Made by a program: the position numbers and the translations under genes | Assembly (NCBI GenBank): GCA_934772525.1 | Contig: CAKVMI010000003.1 | Span: 1-64,000, forward strand | Source of the DNA: an uncultured Clostridia bacterium | Lineage (GTDB): Bacteria > Bacillota > Clostridia > Christensenellales > UBA1242 | Length of the DNA: 64,000 nucleotides | Direction of reading: 5' to 3' | Notes under the pieces: generated by a model | What the model saw: only the letters and a program-made list of their open reading frames with translations | Told to the model about the DNA's origin: nothing | The model's database searches: none | Shown here: one piece after another, positions 35,606-46,623 of the stretch | Position numbering within the stretch: position 1 is the stretch's first letter | How the letters are laid out: every line of letters starts with the position of its first letter

Positions 35606-36535
35606 ATGAGAGAAAGGAAAAAAAGTAAAATTAAATTTTTATGCATAATTGGACTAGTGATAGTAATTTTTGTGGGAGTAATATTTGGCGGTTATTTAAT
35701 TATCGACAAAAAAATGGTTCCAAACTATTTAGGTAAATATGGAATAAATAATTTACATGAATTGACCGAACTTGCAAATGCGATGTATAAAGTTCCAAAA
35801 GAAACTGAATTTTTAACTAATAGTTATAGCGATACAGAAGTATCCGCCACGATGAGTAAATTAAAAACTGCAGGGTTTCCAACCTTACTAAACGGCAATA
35901 TTGATTATAAAAAATTAGCGGAAAACACCGATTTTGAAAGAGCACCCGACAGCACATTTACCGACACCACATTAACTTTAACAGATAAAGAAATAGCCAT
36001 AATTTTAGATAGCGTTATAAAGTCAAATGTATTAACTACCACCCCAAATTTAAATTACTTAAATACAACATCTACTAGCATTGATGTAAAACAAGTTTTT
36101 ATTACCAAAACTTCGGATGAAAATGAAATACTACCAAACAAAGCAAATTTACAAATTACCATAAAACTAGACACCGCATCACTTCGTTCTACAATGGCCA
36201 GAAACCTAGATACTCCTACATTTTTAATTGACTGGCTTATACCCGATGTAATGTATCTTACAGCTTTAATTGATATAGAGTTAACCGACGAAGTAAACTT
36301 TTCAAACTTAGCACTTTCTGTAAACACAAAAGATTCTTCAGCAAGCAAAGTATTACTTAACCTATTAATTTCGTTTATATATCCCGAAACCGAAAATGTA
36401 ACAATTGAAAGTTTAGCTAGTGAATTTGGAACTCTTCTTATTGACAGTATGAACCTACTCTCTAGCGATATGCAATTTACAAAAATCATTACAAAAGCCA
36501 CAACAACAAGTGGATTGAATTTAACTTTAAGATAA
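35606..36535 (+). CDS. Membrane-anchored extracytoplasmic protein
   Basis: 309 residues. Basic start RERKKSKIKF, then one helix (about 11-32) and an exported domain with no cysteine. It has a threonine-rich centre (STFTDTTLTLTDKEIAIIL) and a repeated pattern of strands at the C-terminus. No catalytic motif. Twelve bases separate it from the zinc-ribbon gene, so the pair may form a complex at the membrane. Confidence 0.7.
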   Translation: MRERKKSKIKFLCIIGLVIVIFVGVIFGGYLIIDKKMVPNYLGKYGINNLHELTELANAMYKVPKETEFLTNSYSDTEVSATMSKLKTAGFPTLLNGNIDYKKLAENTDFERAPDSTFTDTTLTLTDKEIAIILDSVIKSNVLTTTPNLNYLNTTSTSIDVKQVFITKTSDENEILPNKANLQITIKLDTASLRSTMARNLDTPTFLIDWLIPDVMYLTALIDIELTDEVNFSNLALSVNTKDSSASKVLLNLLISFIYPETENVTIESLASEFGTLLIDSMNLLSSDMQFTKIITKATTTSGLNLTLR

Positions 36536-36547
36536 AATTGCGAGATA

Positions 36548-36580
36548 ATAAAACTCTAACCGAATCGGTTAGAGTTTTAT
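36548..36580. terminator. Bidirectional terminator
   Basis: ATAAAACTCTAACCGA pairs with TCGGTTAGAGTTTTAT around one base. It ends two convergent transcription units: the membrane-protein pair on plus and the trmK/rpoD unit on minus. Confidence 0.9.
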
Positions 36581-36581
36581 T

Positions 36582-37271
36582 TTAGTCTTCTATATAAATT
36601 ATTCTACCACAATTTTCACATTCTATAACTTTTTTAGTTTTTAAAACATTTAAGTTTCCAGCACTTAGGTTTATACTGCAACCACCACACTTTCCATTTA
36701 CTAATGGTACAATAACCTTTTTGCTATCATTTGCCTTTTGCTTATATTTTTGCAAAAGTTTACTATCTACCTTAGATCCTTGTTTTTGCAACTCAACTTT
36801 TTTAGCTTGAATTAATTTCTCTGCTTCTTCTTTTGCCCCATTAAAACTTTCTTTATATTTTTGCATTGAAGCTTTAGCCGATCTTGCATTTTTCATAATA
36901 TTATTGTACTCAGATTGAACACTTTCAGCATAATTTATTATAGTTGCCATTTCCTTATCGAGCATTGTTAAGTTACTAACAATAGCGTCAATTGCATCAA
37001 CCAAGCCTTCTATCTTTGAAAGATTTTCGGTTTCAGCATTTTTCTCAATAACTTCTAAATTCTTCGCCATATTGTTGTATACATTTTTGTATTGAGAATA
37101 CGCTTTTAAAGTTTCCTTTGATTTATTTTCAAGTTCAACTAACTTTGCTTGACAATCTTTCAAAATATGTTGCATCTTAATAGCATTTTTACGATCTTCA
37201 TGTTCTGCCAATTCACTTTCTAGTCTTTTAATCTCTAAATCCATATCTTGGTATTTTAACATTTCTTTCAT
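36582..37271 (-). CDS. Coiled-coil C4 zinc-ribbon protein, DUF164 type
   Basis: 229 residues. A long antiparallel coiled coil (about 1-190) ends in a C4 ribbon: C-G-G-C near 200 and C-E-N-C near 220, with the signature GKCGGCSINLSAG. This is the zf-RING_7/CT398 family, a hub linked to flagellar or envelope proteins in some phyla; in Bacillota it regularly sits beside trmK, as here. Precise role unknown. Confidence 0.85.
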   Translation of the reverse strand: MKEMLKYQDMDLEIKRLESELAEHEDRKNAIKMQHILKDCQAKLVELENKSKETLKAYSQYKNVYNNMAKNLEVIEKNAETENLSKIEGLVDAIDAIVSNLTMLDKEMATIINYAESVQSEYNNIMKNARSAKASMQKYKESFNGAKEEAEKLIQAKKVELQKQGSKVDSKLLQKYKQKANDSKKVIVPLVNGKCGGCSINLSAGNLNVLKTKKVIECENCGRIIYIED

Positions 37272-37290
37272 AAATTAGTACCACCTTTTG

Positions 37291-37950
37291 TTATTCATTT
37301 ATAATCTTCTCACAAAAAGATAATTTTAGCAAGTCATTTTTAGATAAATATTTTTCTCTCGCCTTTAATTGTTTATATGTACAATTCAAAAAGTCTTTAA
37401 ACTCTTTTGAATTGTCACTAACATAATATCTACCAAAAGCGATTTCATTCTCACTTAAATTCATCTTCTCGTCAGAAAATTCTACCACCATAGCAAAATA
37501 AAATTTGCCTTTTTCATATATCAATTCATCTTTTACTATATTATAGCCATTTTCAGATAGAAATCTTCTTAATATTTCTACATCTTGCATAGGCTGTAAT
37601 AAAAATCTAGTAAAGACTTTTTTATTTGGATTTTCAGTTAAGATTTTTACAATTTCGTTACCACCCATACCAGCAATTATAACCAAATCACAATTAGTTA
37701 CATCTATGCAGTTTTTAAGTCCATCCGAAACCACACATTTAGCCAAATTTTTTGCAATGTAACCCTTTAATAAAATCTCGCTTTTTTCTAAACAACGTTT
37801 TGAAATATCTGTTGCGATTACATATTCACTTTGGTTATCATCTAATATTTGTTTTGATAAAATACCGTGGTCCGCTCCAATATCTATAACAAGATGATTG
37901 TTTGAGCCTACTAGCTCTAATAATTTTTTTAACCTTACCCCAACACCCAT
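37291..37950 (-). CDS. trmK: tRNA (adenine22-N1)-methyltransferase
   Basis: 219 residues. SAM-binding Rossmann motif V-I-D-I-G-A-D-H-G near 20-28, motif ATDIS, and the family-specific LVIIAGMGGNEIVKIL and FLLQPMQDVEILRRFL. It methylates A22 in the D arm of tRNA. It is between rpoD and the DUF164 gene, the common arrangement. Starts 2 nt after the rpoD stop region. Confidence 0.93.
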   Translation of the reverse strand: MGVGVRLKKLLELVGSNNHLVIDIGADHGILSKQILDDNQSEYVIATDISKRCLEKSEILLKGYIAKNLAKCVVSDGLKNCIDVTNCDLVIIAGMGGNEIVKILTENPNKKVFTRFLLQPMQDVEILRRFLSENGYNIVKDELIYEKGKFYFAMVVEFSDEKMNLSENEIAFGRYYVSDNSKEFKDFLNCTYKQLKAREKYLSKNDLLKLSFCEKIINE

Positions 37951-37951
37951 A

Positions 37952-39616
37952 TTAGTCTAAAAAGTCCTTTAAACGTTTACTTCTTGATGGGTGACGTAGT
38001 TTTTTTAGAGCCTTTGCTTCAATTTGACGAATACGTTCACGAGTTACATTAAACTCTTTACCAACTTCTTCTAGCGTTTTTGCATGTCCATCTTCCAATC
38101 CATATCTCATCATTACAACCTTTTGCTCTCTTGGAGTTAAACTTCCCAAAACGCTTACCAATTGTTCTTTTAGCATTGATGTTGTAGCAGATTCTTCTGG
38201 AGTTGCTGTATTTGTATCCTTTATAAAACTTCCAAGACTACTATCTTCTTCTTCACCAACCGGAGTTTCTAGTGATACAGTATCTTGTGCTATTCTTTGA
38301 ATATCTCTAACCTTTGCTTCGCTTATTCCCATTTCTTTAGCAATTTCCGCTGGTGTTGGTTCACGGCCTAGTGACACAGTTAACTGACGTGAAACCCTTA
38401 TTTGACGATTAATAGTTTCTACCATATGAACTGGAATTCTGATAGTTCTTGCTTGATCGGCAATTGCTCTTGTAATTGCTTGACGAATCCACCAAGTGGC
38501 ATAAGTTGAAAATCTAAAACCTTTACTATAATCATATTTTTCAACCGCTTTAACCAAGCCAAAGTTGCCTTCTTGAATTAAGTCCAAAAACATCATTCCC
38601 CTACCGCCATATTTCTTTGCGATAGCAACAACTAGTCTTAAATTACTCTCACACAACTTGTCCTTTGCTTCTTGATCGCCTTCTGTTACACGCTTACCTA
38701 GTTCTAGTTCTTCTTCTTGGGTCAACAAAGGAACTTTACCTATATCTTTTAGATACATTTTAACAGGGTCTTCAATGTTCGATTGATTAATCAGTTTTTC
38801 TAATTCATCATCGTTTTCCATCAAAGTTGTTTCTAATAACTTAATACCTTCTTCTTGAATACGAGCAAGTATTTCATCAATTTGGTCGGCATTCAATTTT
38901 GAAAAACTATCCGCCAACTCTTCCATTGTTACCGAACCCTTTTTCTTTGCTTTTTCTAGAACTCTATTTATTTCGTTTTGAATTTTTTGTTGACGAGCAT
39001 CTTGGCTAGATTGAGTTTGTGATGAAGAATTTTTTAATTCTTCTTTTTTGTCTGCAATCAAATTTGCCAAATGTTGATTATTTTCGATTGGTTGTGTTTT
39101 TACTTCAGTTTTTACTGATTCAGCCTTAGTAGACTTTGGCTTTTGTGTAGAAACCTTTCCATCCGAAACTTTTTTGGTTTCAGCAACAGCATCAAACATG
39201 TCAATTTGTCCAACACTAGTAGAAGTTTTAGGTCCTTTTGATGTAACTTTTTCAGACTTTTGTTTTTCTACGTTTTTTGAAATTTTTTCTATTTTAGTTT
39301 CAGCACTTTTAGTAGCATCATTCTTTTCAACACTTTTAGCTTGTTCTTTTGTGCCACTTGCTGAAGGTGATTTCTTTTGTGTTTTTACCCCTTCAGTAGT
39401 TCCAGTTGAAGACTTTGTTGTTGTCTTTTTTGAAACTTTTGGCGTATCCTTTTTTATAGCAGAATTTACATCATCTGACTTTTTTTCTGACACTTTTTTA
39501 GTTGCCGTTTTGTTTTCTGTTGTAGTTTTAGATTTTGGCTTAGACTCCGCATCTGGCTTTTCGCCTTTTTCAATTCTTCCCTTTTTTAACATATCAAATA
39601 TACCCATTGTTACCAA
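37952..39616 (-). CDS. rpoD: Primary sigma factor RpoD with long low-complexity N-terminus
   Basis: 554 residues. Regions 1.2-4 are canonical: [72 protein letters not shown] and the region 4 ending [21 protein letters not shown] region 1.1-like helix block lies at about 205-265. In front of it come about 190 residues of K/S/T/E-rich, probably disordered sequence, far longer than the usual vegetative sigma (about 370 residues). The start overlaps dnaG by 7 nt, the standard dnaG-rpoD operon. Confidence 0.95.
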   Translation of the reverse strand: MVTMGIFDMLKKGRIEKGEKPDAESKPKSKTTTENKTATKKVSEKKSDDVNSAIKKDTPKVSKKTTTKSSTGTTEGVKTQKKSPSASGTKEQAKSVEKNDATKSAETKIEKISKNVEKQKSEKVTSKGPKTSTSVGQIDMFDAVAETKKVSDGKVSTQKPKSTKAESVKTEVKTQPIENNQHLANLIADKKEELKNSSSQTQSSQDARQQKIQNEINRVLEKAKKKGSVTMEELADSFSKLNADQIDEILARIQEEGIKLLETTLMENDDELEKLINQSNIEDPVKMYLKDIGKVPLLTQEEELELGKRVTEGDQEAKDKLCESNLRLVVAIAKKYGGRGMMFLDLIQEGNFGLVKAVEKYDYSKGFRFSTYATWWIRQAITRAIADQARTIRIPVHMVETINRQIRVSRQLTVSLGREPTPAEIAKEMGISEAKVRDIQRIAQDTVSLETPVGEEEDSSLGSFIKDTNTATPEESATTSMLKEQLVSVLGSLTPREQKVVMMRYGLEDGHAKTLEEVGKEFNVTRERIRQIEAKALKKLRHPSRSKRLKDFLD

Positions 39617-41367
39617 CTCCTTTTATCAATCTTTTGTGATATTTCCATTACTTTTTTCATAATATCTTTCTTTTCATCCTGACTTGCATCTACTAGTTTA
39701 GATAATAATTGATCCTTTTGTTTATTTAATCCATCCTTATAAACAAGCCAAATACAATCATTAAATATATATTCATTCTCTTTATCATCATCTAAAAATA
39801 AGTAGTTAACTATCTCACCAACTTCTTCGTCATACATCCCGTCAAATTTGTTTATAAAATCATTTACGCTACGCTCGGTTTCAGTTAAATATGCAACGAA
39901 CTCCTTATAAGGACTAACTATAAATTCCGATATGGATTCAATATTTTTTACATATAGTTTATTTCTTAAAATATTTGCAACTATGCAATTCAAAGACTGC
40001 TCAACCAATCCATCTTTTTTAGTTTCACGCTGAATTGGCGCCTGCTTTATAAGATTAGCATTGGTTAATTTTAAAGTTCTATCCTTTCTTAGTTTGTCTT
40101 GTAAAAATTCAATATTTACAGAAGCCTTTTCCTTTATCAAATTCAAATATACTTCAGCTTCTACATCGCTTAATTCATCTAAAACAGCAATTGCATCTTC
40201 TACATATTTAGTTTTACCATCAAAATCATTTAGGTTATATTGTTTTTCAAGGTAATTCAATTTGTATTCTATAAGTGGCAATGCGTTATCTAGTACTTTT
40301 TGGAAAGCGTCCCTACCCCTTGCTTTTATAAGTTCGTCGGGATCCATTTTGTCGGGCATACTAGCAACCCTAACATTTAAGCCTTCTTTCTTTAAAATAT
40401 CTAGCCCTCTAATAGTAGCCTTAATACCAGCAAGATCCCCGTCATAACAAATAACAACATTATCTGAAAGTCTTTTAATCATTCTTGCTTGTTCTACCGT
40501 TAAAGCCGTGCCAAGACTTGCAAGAGCCGAGCAAAAACCCGCCTTATGCAAACTTATTACATCAATTTGTCCTTCTACAATTATAACTTCTTTTAAGCCA
40601 TTTGCCTGCTTTGCTTTTTTTACAAGATTAATTCCAAATAGGTTTTTACTTTTTGAAAATAATGGAGTTTCGGCAGTATTTAGATATTTTGCATACTCCA
40701 CATTCTTTTCCATTGTTCTACCCGAAAAAGCAACAACTTCGCCATATATATTTATAACCGGGAAGGCTATTCTTGTCGCAATCGCATCAAACATTTTATC
40801 ATTTTTTATCTTTGCAACACCACACTCTAAAATGCAGTTGTCACTAAAACCTTTCTTTCTTAAATAGTCAATGATTTCATTAAAGTCTTTAGAATACCCT
40901 ATACCAAATCTCGAAATCATTTCGTTTGGTATTTCACGCCTTTTTAAATACTCAAGCGCGGTAGGACTATTTAATAAATTTTCATGGTAGTGCTTCGCCG
41001 TTTCTTTCATACATCTACAAAGTTCTTCTCTGTGGCGTTTTTTCTGTTCATAGTCGGTATCATTTTCTATAGCTGGCAGTTGAACGCCTGACTCATCTGC
41101 AAGTAACTTCACGGCATCAAAAAAAGATACAGATTCCATCTCCATTAAAAACTTGAACACATTACCGCTCGCTTTACAACCAAAGCAATGGTAAAATTGA
41201 TCCGTTTCGTTTACACAAAATGATGGAGTTTTTTCAATATGAAACGGACATCTACCCCAGTAATTACTTCCTTTTTTTTCTAATGGAACATAACGGTTTA
41301 TTACTGTAACTATATTACAACGAGATTTAAGTTCATTTAAAAATTCTTCACTAAAACCTTTACTCAC
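39610..41367 (-). CDS. dnaG: DNA primase
   Basis: 585 residues. N-terminal CHC2 zinc finger C-P-F-H...C-F-G-C (about 39-64), the catalytic TOPRIM domain with V-I-V-E-G-Q-I-D-V near 260 and [10 protein letters not shown] near 310, and a C-terminal helical domain that binds the replicative helicase. Makes RNA primers for replication. Upstream partner of rpoD. Confidence 0.96.
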   Translation of the reverse strand: MSKGFSEEFLNELKSRCNIVTVINRYVPLEKKGSNYWGRCPFHIEKTPSFCVNETDQFYHCFGCKASGNVFKFLMEMESVSFFDAVKLLADESGVQLPAIENDTDYEQKKRHREELCRCMKETAKHYHENLLNSPTALEYLKRREIPNEMISRFGIGYSKDFNEIIDYLRKKGFSDNCILECGVAKIKNDKMFDAIATRIAFPVINIYGEVVAFSGRTMEKNVEYAKYLNTAETPLFSKSKNLFGINLVKKAKQANGLKEVIIVEGQIDVISLHKAGFCSALASLGTALTVEQARMIKRLSDNVVICYDGDLAGIKATIRGLDILKKEGLNVRVASMPDKMDPDELIKARGRDAFQKVLDNALPLIEYKLNYLEKQYNLNDFDGKTKYVEDAIAVLDELSDVEAEVYLNLIKEKASVNIEFLQDKLRKDRTLKLTNANLIKQAPIQRETKKDGLVEQSLNCIVANILRNKLYVKNIESISEFIVSPYKEFVAYLTETERSVNDFINKFDGMYDEEVGEIVNYLFLDDDKENEYIFNDCIWLVYKDGLNKQKDQLLSKLVDASQDEKKDIMKKVMEISQKIDKRSW

Positions 41368-41510
41368 CAGTTTTCTCCCAACATCTTTTGTTTCACTATA
41401 ATAAAGTTCGCTACATTACTTGAAATTCCCTTTATTTTTTTATATAATTTATTCACCTATATTACACAACAGCAATTTATAATTTACAAAAAAACAAAAA
41501 AGGAGAAATT

Positions 41511-42170
41511 ATGTCTAAAATTTTAATAGTAGATGACGAGGAAAGAATTGTAAATGTATTGAAAGAATACGCAAATTTTAACGATATCCAGACCGATACT
41601 GCAAGTGATGGATACGAAGCTGTTGAAAAGGTTATGGAAAATAATTACGATTGCATATTAATGGATATTATGATGCCAAACCTAAATGGTTTTGACGCAG
41701 TTAAAGAAATTAAAAAAATTAAAAATGTGCCCGTAATTATGATTAGTGCAAAAGGCGAAGAATCGGATAAACTTCAAGGTTTTTCACTTGGTGCAGATGA
41801 TTATGTTGTAAAACCTTTTTCACCAAAAGAAGTAATCGCTCGTGTTAAAGCGGTTATGAAAAGAGCAAGTTCTTATGTAGAACAAATTAAAGTTGCAGGT
41901 ATAGAAATTGACACCGAAGGAAGATCAGTTTCTGTTAATGGTAAACCAGTAGTTTTAACAAATAAAGAATATCAACTTTTACTTGCTCTTGTAAAAAATA
42001 AAGGCATTGCCCTATCCCGTGATAAAATACTAAATGAAATTTGGGGCTATGATTATTACGGCGATGGCAGAACGGTAGACACCCACATTAAAATGCTTAG
42101 AGCACATCTTGGCGAATTTGGTGAGTGCATAAAAACCATTCACGGCGTAGGTTACAAATTTGAAATCTAA
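41511..42170 (+). CDS. OmpR/PhoB-family response regulator
   Basis: 219 residues. The receiver has D8-D9, the phosphoacceptor D52 in L-M-D-I-M-M-P, and K in V-V-K-P-F-S. The C-terminal winged helix has LTNKEYQLLLALVKNKG and the ending T-V-D-T-H-I-K-M-L-R. A clear AAGGAG ribosome site. Operon with the kinase and the serine protease, which suggests control of an envelope-stress response. Confidence 0.94.
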   Translation: MSKILIVDDEERIVNVLKEYANFNDIQTDTASDGYEAVEKVMENNYDCILMDIMMPNLNGFDAVKEIKKIKNVPVIMISAKGEESDKLQGFSLGADDYVVKPFSPKEVIARVKAVMKRASSYVEQIKVAGIEIDTEGRSVSVNGKPVVLTNKEYQLLLALVKNKGIALSRDKILNEIWGYDYYGDGRTVDTHIKMLRAHLGEFGECIKTIHGVGYKFEI

Positions 42171-43581
42171 AAACAAACTAGATTGGCATAGTCTTAGAGT
42201 AAAATCATTTTTATACTTCCTTCTTGTAGCAACTTCTATGCTCACATTTTTTATGTTTTTTGCGATTAATTTTTTTGAACCAATTTATAAACAATCAAAA
42301 GAAAAAGAAATTAAACGAGTTTGTGCATTAATGATTGAGGGATTCAAAAACAATAATCTTCAAAATGTATTAAATAACGAAATAAACCAAAACGAAGTAG
42401 ACGCACTTCTTTTTGCAATTGAGGACGAAACAGGAGTTGTGATATTTAATGGCACTAGAGTTAGCGAAGACGACCTACTTTCTCGCATAAAATACTTTAT
42501 TTCAGTACTTTCAGAAAGCACAACAAACGAAGTTGACTACACAACAACCGAAAATGGAACTAGGCTACTAGTTTACGGCAAAACCGAAGAGATTGACGGC
42601 AAGATTTATTACTTTATGACATCTACAAAACTTATGCCCGTTGAAAGCACATTAAAAACCTTCAATAAAAGCATATTATTTATTTTTATTGGCTCAATAG
42701 TTCTTGCCGAAATTCTATCACTAATATTTTCAAATAGCATATCTGCCCCATTGCAAAAAATGAGCAACACCGCCAAAGCATTATCCGAAAATAATCTTTC
42801 TACCCAATTTGAAGGTTACGGCTACACCGAATCAGAACAACTTTCGGATACATTAAACTATGCAATCGAAGAATTAAAAAAGACAGATGAACTGAGAAAC
42901 GAACTTGTGAGCAATGTTTCGCACGAACTAAAAACTCCACTTACTATGATTAAAAGTTACGCCGAACTTATTAAAGATATAACTGGCAATGACAAAACCA
43001 AAAGAAATAAAGATCTAGATGTAATAATTGAAGAATCTAAACGACTTGAAACATTAATTTCGGATATACTAGATTTTTCAAAATTGAAAAGTAAAACTAT
43101 TGTATACAGTTTTTCCGAATTTAATCTATCGGATATGCTACGAAAAATAACCGAAAAATACAAAACCAAATATTGCCCATCTGGCTTTGAAATTACGCTA
43201 GATTGTCCTGAGTACGCTATGGTAAATGCTGATTATAGCAGAATTGAGCAAGTGGTAACAAACCTATTAAATAACGCAATAAACTATTCTAAAGACCAAA
43301 AGAAAATTCATATTTCTCTAACGCAACAAGATAGTCAAAAACTAAAGCTCTCGGTATCCGATCATGGCATTGGAATACCCGCCGAAAATATACCACATAT
43401 TTTTGAACGACATTTTAGAGCAACCAACGCCGAACGTGTAGCGGTTGGTAGCGGAATAGGTCTAAGCATAGTAAAACAAATTTTGGACGACCACCATTTA
43501 CAATACGGCGTAAAGAGTAAACTAAATGAAGGTAGCACCTTCTTTATAATCTTTAACGAAATTAATAAAAGGAATGATTAA
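42160..43581 (+). CDS. Sensor histidine kinase
   Basis: 473 residues from TTG at 42160, overlapping the regulator by 11 nt; this start retains the first membrane helix (about 14-35). Extracytoplasmic sensor about 36-170, second helix about 172-192, HAMP-like linker with SAPLQKMSNTAKALSENNLS, H-box VSHELKTPLTMI with phosphorylated H255, N box NLLNNAINYS, G boxes VSDHGIGIP and VAVGSGIGLSIV. Cognate to the regulator. The signal is unknown. Confidence 0.93.
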   Translation: MKSKNKLDWHSLRVKSFLYFLLVATSMLTFFMFFAINFFEPIYKQSKEKEIKRVCALMIEGFKNNNLQNVLNNEINQNEVDALLFAIEDETGVVIFNGTRVSEDDLLSRIKYFISVLSESTTNEVDYTTTENGTRLLVYGKTEEIDGKIYYFMTSTKLMPVESTLKTFNKSILFIFIGSIVLAEILSLIFSNSISAPLQKMSNTAKALSENNLSTQFEGYGYTESEQLSDTLNYAIEELKKTDELRNELVSNVSHELKTPLTMIKSYAELIKDITGNDKTKRNKDLDVIIEESKRLETLISDILDFSKLKSKTIVYSFSEFNLSDMLRKITEKYKTKYCPSGFEITLDCPEYAMVNADYSRIEQVVTNLLNNAINYSKDQKKIHISLTQQDSQKLKLSVSDHGIGIPAENIPHIFERHFRATNAERVAVGSGIGLSIVKQILDDHHLQYGVKSKLNEGSTFFIIFNEINKRND

Positions 43582-43586
43582 TAATA

Positions 43587-45116
43587 ATGAAAAGTAAAAT
43601 AAAAAATATAATAATAACTTTTTTACTTTTAATATGTTGCACATTTACCCTTGTTGGATGCACAAATACCAATAACACCATAATGGACATTGCAAGACAG
43701 AATGGTTTAAACTGTATTAAAAGCTCAAAAGACTATAATTCAAGCAATAACAATACTAACACCGCTCCTTCTACAACAATAAATGTCACCAACAACAATT
43801 CTAACATCGACCTTAATGAAACTTACAACGCATTGGTAACAAATGGCTATTCGGGAAGTTTTTCAGACTTTTTAAAAGAATATGTCTTTAAAGATTATTC
43901 TTCAACTACATCAACCGAATATGCCGTAAATAAAAGTTTATTAAGCGTTGTAAGCATTGTTGCAGAGTTTCACACTTACTCATATACAATTACATCATCT
44001 GGTATCCAAACATCATTGTCACAAAAAACTCCGTATGTTAGCATGAGTGCAGGTTCTGGTGTTGTATATACAATTAATAAAACTGATGGTTCCGCATATA
44101 TAATTACCAATTTCCATGTAATCTATTTATCTAATGGAATAACAAACAATTATAATTACATCAAAAGTGATGAAGGTGACGGTTGCATAGCAAAAAATAT
44201 TTATTGCTTTATGTATGGCACAAACGCAAAAATTACGGATACTAAAACTACCGATGAAAATGGTTTTACCATTTATAACGCTGGTGCATCGGCAATAAAA
44301 TGCGAATATGTTGGCGGTTCTGCAGATTACGATATTGCAGTTTTAAAAGTCACTGACGAAAGTAAAGATCTAATTAAAAACAGCAATTTATCCGCCGTAA
44401 ACATAAAAAACAGCACCGAGATTACCGTTGGCGAACAAGCTATAGTAATTGGAAACCCCGAAGCTGATGGCATAAGTGCCACAATTGGAATAGTAAGCGT
44501 AGATAGCGAATACATACAAATGACCAATGCGAAAAATAAAAGTGTTGCAAGCCGAGTTATCCGAATAGACGCCGCCATTAATGGGGGCAATAGCGGTGGC
44601 GGGCTTTTTGACATTGACGGCAAATTAATGGGAATAGTAAATGCAAAAATAGTAAGTGACGAAGTTGAAAATATTGGGTACGCAATTCCAGCAGACATTG
44701 CAACAGCAGTTGCAGATAGAATAATAAAATATTGCAACAACTCCACAAACAAGCAAATGAAAAAAGCATCACTGGGTATATATTTAAAATCAATATATTC
44801 TAGTGCAGTATACAACGGAATAAAAGCCGAAATAAAAGAAACCATCGCAATCGATAGTATTAATACAGGTTCAATTGCAGAAGGAAAATTTGAAGCGAAC
44901 ACAGTTATTAGCCAAATAATAATATTATCAACAAATAGTGATGATACTACATTTCAAAAAACAATTGACGTAACTCGTATGTATACAGTTGTAGATAGTT
45001 CGCTTTACTTAAACGTCGGTGACACAATCACATTCAAACTTAAAGACCTAGAAGGAAATAGTCTTGAAGACGTTACCATAACAATCACTGAAGAAGCCTT
45101 TATAACAATAGATTAA
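43587..45116 (+). CDS. HtrA/DegP-like trypsin lipoprotein
   Basis: 509 residues. Signal with lipobox L-V-G-C near 26, so membrane anchored. A low-complexity linker (N/T/S rich, about 50-80) precedes a module NETYNALVTNGYSGSFSDFL, then a trypsin-fold domain with catalytic H177 (N-F-H-V), D249 (D-Y-D-I-A-V) and S336 (G-G-N-S-G-G-G). The end (about 390-509) resembles a degenerate PDZ-like domain. Degrades or refolds misfolded exported proteins. Third gene of the two-component operon, like htrA under CssRS in Bacillus. Confidence 0.9.
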   Translation: MKSKIKNIIITFLLLICCTFTLVGCTNTNNTIMDIARQNGLNCIKSSKDYNSSNNNTNTAPSTTINVTNNNSNIDLNETYNALVTNGYSGSFSDFLKEYVFKDYSSTTSTEYAVNKSLLSVVSIVAEFHTYSYTITSSGIQTSLSQKTPYVSMSAGSGVVYTINKTDGSAYIITNFHVIYLSNGITNNYNYIKSDEGDGCIAKNIYCFMYGTNAKITDTKTTDENGFTIYNAGASAIKCEYVGGSADYDIAVLKVTDESKDLIKNSNLSAVNIKNSTEITVGEQAIVIGNPEADGISATIGIVSVDSEYIQMTNAKNKSVASRVIRIDAAINGGNSGGGLFDIDGKLMGIVNAKIVSDEVENIGYAIPADIATAVADRIIKYCNNSTNKQMKKASLGIYLKSIYSSAVYNGIKAEIKETIAIDSINTGSIAEGKFEANTVISQIIILSTNSDDTTFQKTIDVTRMYTVVDSSLYLNVGDTITFKLKDLEGNSLEDVTITITEEAFITID

Positions 45117-45430
45117 TTTTTAAGTCATCTAATTTTACACTAGCAAAAATAGTAGCGTATAAATTTAGATGACTTTTTTAAATGTAAAAATAGTCAGAAC
45201 TTTTAATCGCTAAAACTTTTGATTTTTACACACAAAACCCACAATTGACTCTGGCGTAAATTTCACACATATTTGAAATACGGCAAATTTTCACCCATTT
45301 TGACACACGCGACTCCGTTCGATAAATTTTACATTATTAAAAACTAAGCCCGTATTGGTGGCAGTGCAAACAGCCTTTTATCAATAATTCACTCTGGGAA
45401 AACGGAACAATTTTGAAAATTTAACATAAA
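45117..45430. other. Gene-free convergent spacer
   Basis: Contains the terminator of the protease operon (see next entry) and a region 45190-45420 with no open frame, hairpin or repeat I can support. Confidence 0.5.
45122..45176 (+). terminator. Terminator after the HtrA-like gene
   Basis: AAGTCATCTAA and TTTAGATGACTT pair across a 31-nt loop and are followed by six T. Confidence 0.75.
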
Positions 45431-45480
45431 AAAATAAGAGCAATGATAACCATAAAAAAGTTAAAGACTGCTCTTTTTTT
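45431..45480 (-). terminator. Terminator after deoB
   Basis: AAATAAGAGCA pairs with TGCTCTTTTTTT; inner bases GTTATC/GATAAC-like extend it. On the minus strand a T tract follows. Confidence 0.75.
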
Positions 45481-45498
45481 ATTTCTTATAATATTTTT

Positions 45499-46623
45499 TT
45501 AATCATTAATTAGATAATTGTATGCAATTTTACCAACCTCAGCAAAGGAATTTAGGGTACCCAAATCTTCACTCTTCATATTTTTTTGATAAACTAATAC
45601 TGGAATATTTTCCCTTGAGTGATCAGTTGATAGGGTTTTAGGATCGCAACCATGGTCGGCAGTTATTATTAACATATCATCATCGTGCAGTTTATTTAAT
45701 ATTTTACCAACATAAATATCCATATTGGATAGGTTTGTTGCATAACCATCAACATTATTTCTATGCCCATATTCGGTATCAAAATCAACCAAATTCACAA
45801 AGCACAAGCCATTAAAATTGTTATCAATTTGTTTTAATGTCTCTTCCATACCTTCGGAATCGGAATGCGTTATATGGCTTTCATCTATGCCATACCCATT
45901 AAATAATGCATTAATTTTTCCAATACCTATAACTTTTTTGCCATGCTTTTGCAATTTATTTAAAATTGTTTCTTTGGGTGGCGTCAATGAAAAATCTAAC
46001 CTTTCGTGAGTTCTTACAAAATTTGGATATTCACCAACAAAAGGTCTTGCAATTACTCTACCTACCGCATACTTGCCCGTACAAATTTTTCTCGCTTGCT
46101 CACACATTTTATATAATTCTTGCACACTCGCAACACTATCATGTACAGCAACTTGCAAAACACTATCTCCCGAAGTATATACAATTATATTCCCCGTCTT
46201 GATGTGTTCCTTGCCATAATCTCTAATTACATCGGTACCACTATATGGCTTATTTACAATTATTTTTCTACCCCACACTTTTTCAAGTTTTTCAATTAAA
46301 TCATCTGGAAACCCATTCGGAAATGTAGGAAACGGAGTTTTACTTACTATTCCCGCAATTTCCCAGTGACCGGTAGTACTATCTTTACCAGCACTTACTT
46401 CTTCTGCCCTACCAAATGAAGCAATTGGATTTTTTACACCTTTACCAAAATCAATTCCATCTATATTAAATAGTCCCATCTTAGTCAAGTTAGGAGCATT
46501 AAAACAATCGCTTTTAGATATCGATTTAAGAGTATTACTCCCCTCATCTCCAAACGCCTTTGCGTCCTTTGCTCCACCGATTCCGAAACTATCAAAGACA
46601 ATTAAAAAGACACGTTTTGCCAT
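45499..46623 (-). CDS. deoB: Phosphopentomutase
   Basis: 374 residues. An alkaline-phosphatase-superfamily metalloenzyme: I-V-F-D-S-F-G-I-G near 8-16, the phosphothreonine site A-G-K-D-S-T-T-G-H-W near 78, and metal ligands in NLVDFDTEYGHRNN and ITADHGCDP. It interconverts (deoxy)ribose 1- and 5-phosphate. It follows deoD without a gap, giving a classic nucleoside salvage pair: deoD releases ribose 1-phosphate and deoB routes it to the pentose phosphate pathway. Confidence 0.95.
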   Translation of the reverse strand: MAKRVFLIVFDSFGIGGAKDAKAFGDEGSNTLKSISKSDCFNAPNLTKMGLFNIDGIDFGKGVKNPIASFGRAEEVSAGKDSTTGHWEIAGIVSKTPFPTFPNGFPDDLIEKLEKVWGRKIIVNKPYSGTDVIRDYGKEHIKTGNIIVYTSGDSVLQVAVHDSVASVQELYKMCEQARKICTGKYAVGRVIARPFVGEYPNFVRTHERLDFSLTPPKETILNKLQKHGKKVIGIGKINALFNGYGIDESHITHSDSEGMEETLKQIDNNFNGLCFVNLVDFDTEYGHRNNVDGYATNLSNMDIYVGKILNKLHDDDMLIITADHGCDPKTLSTDHSRENIPVLVYQKNMKSEDLGTLNSFAEVGKIAYNYLIND

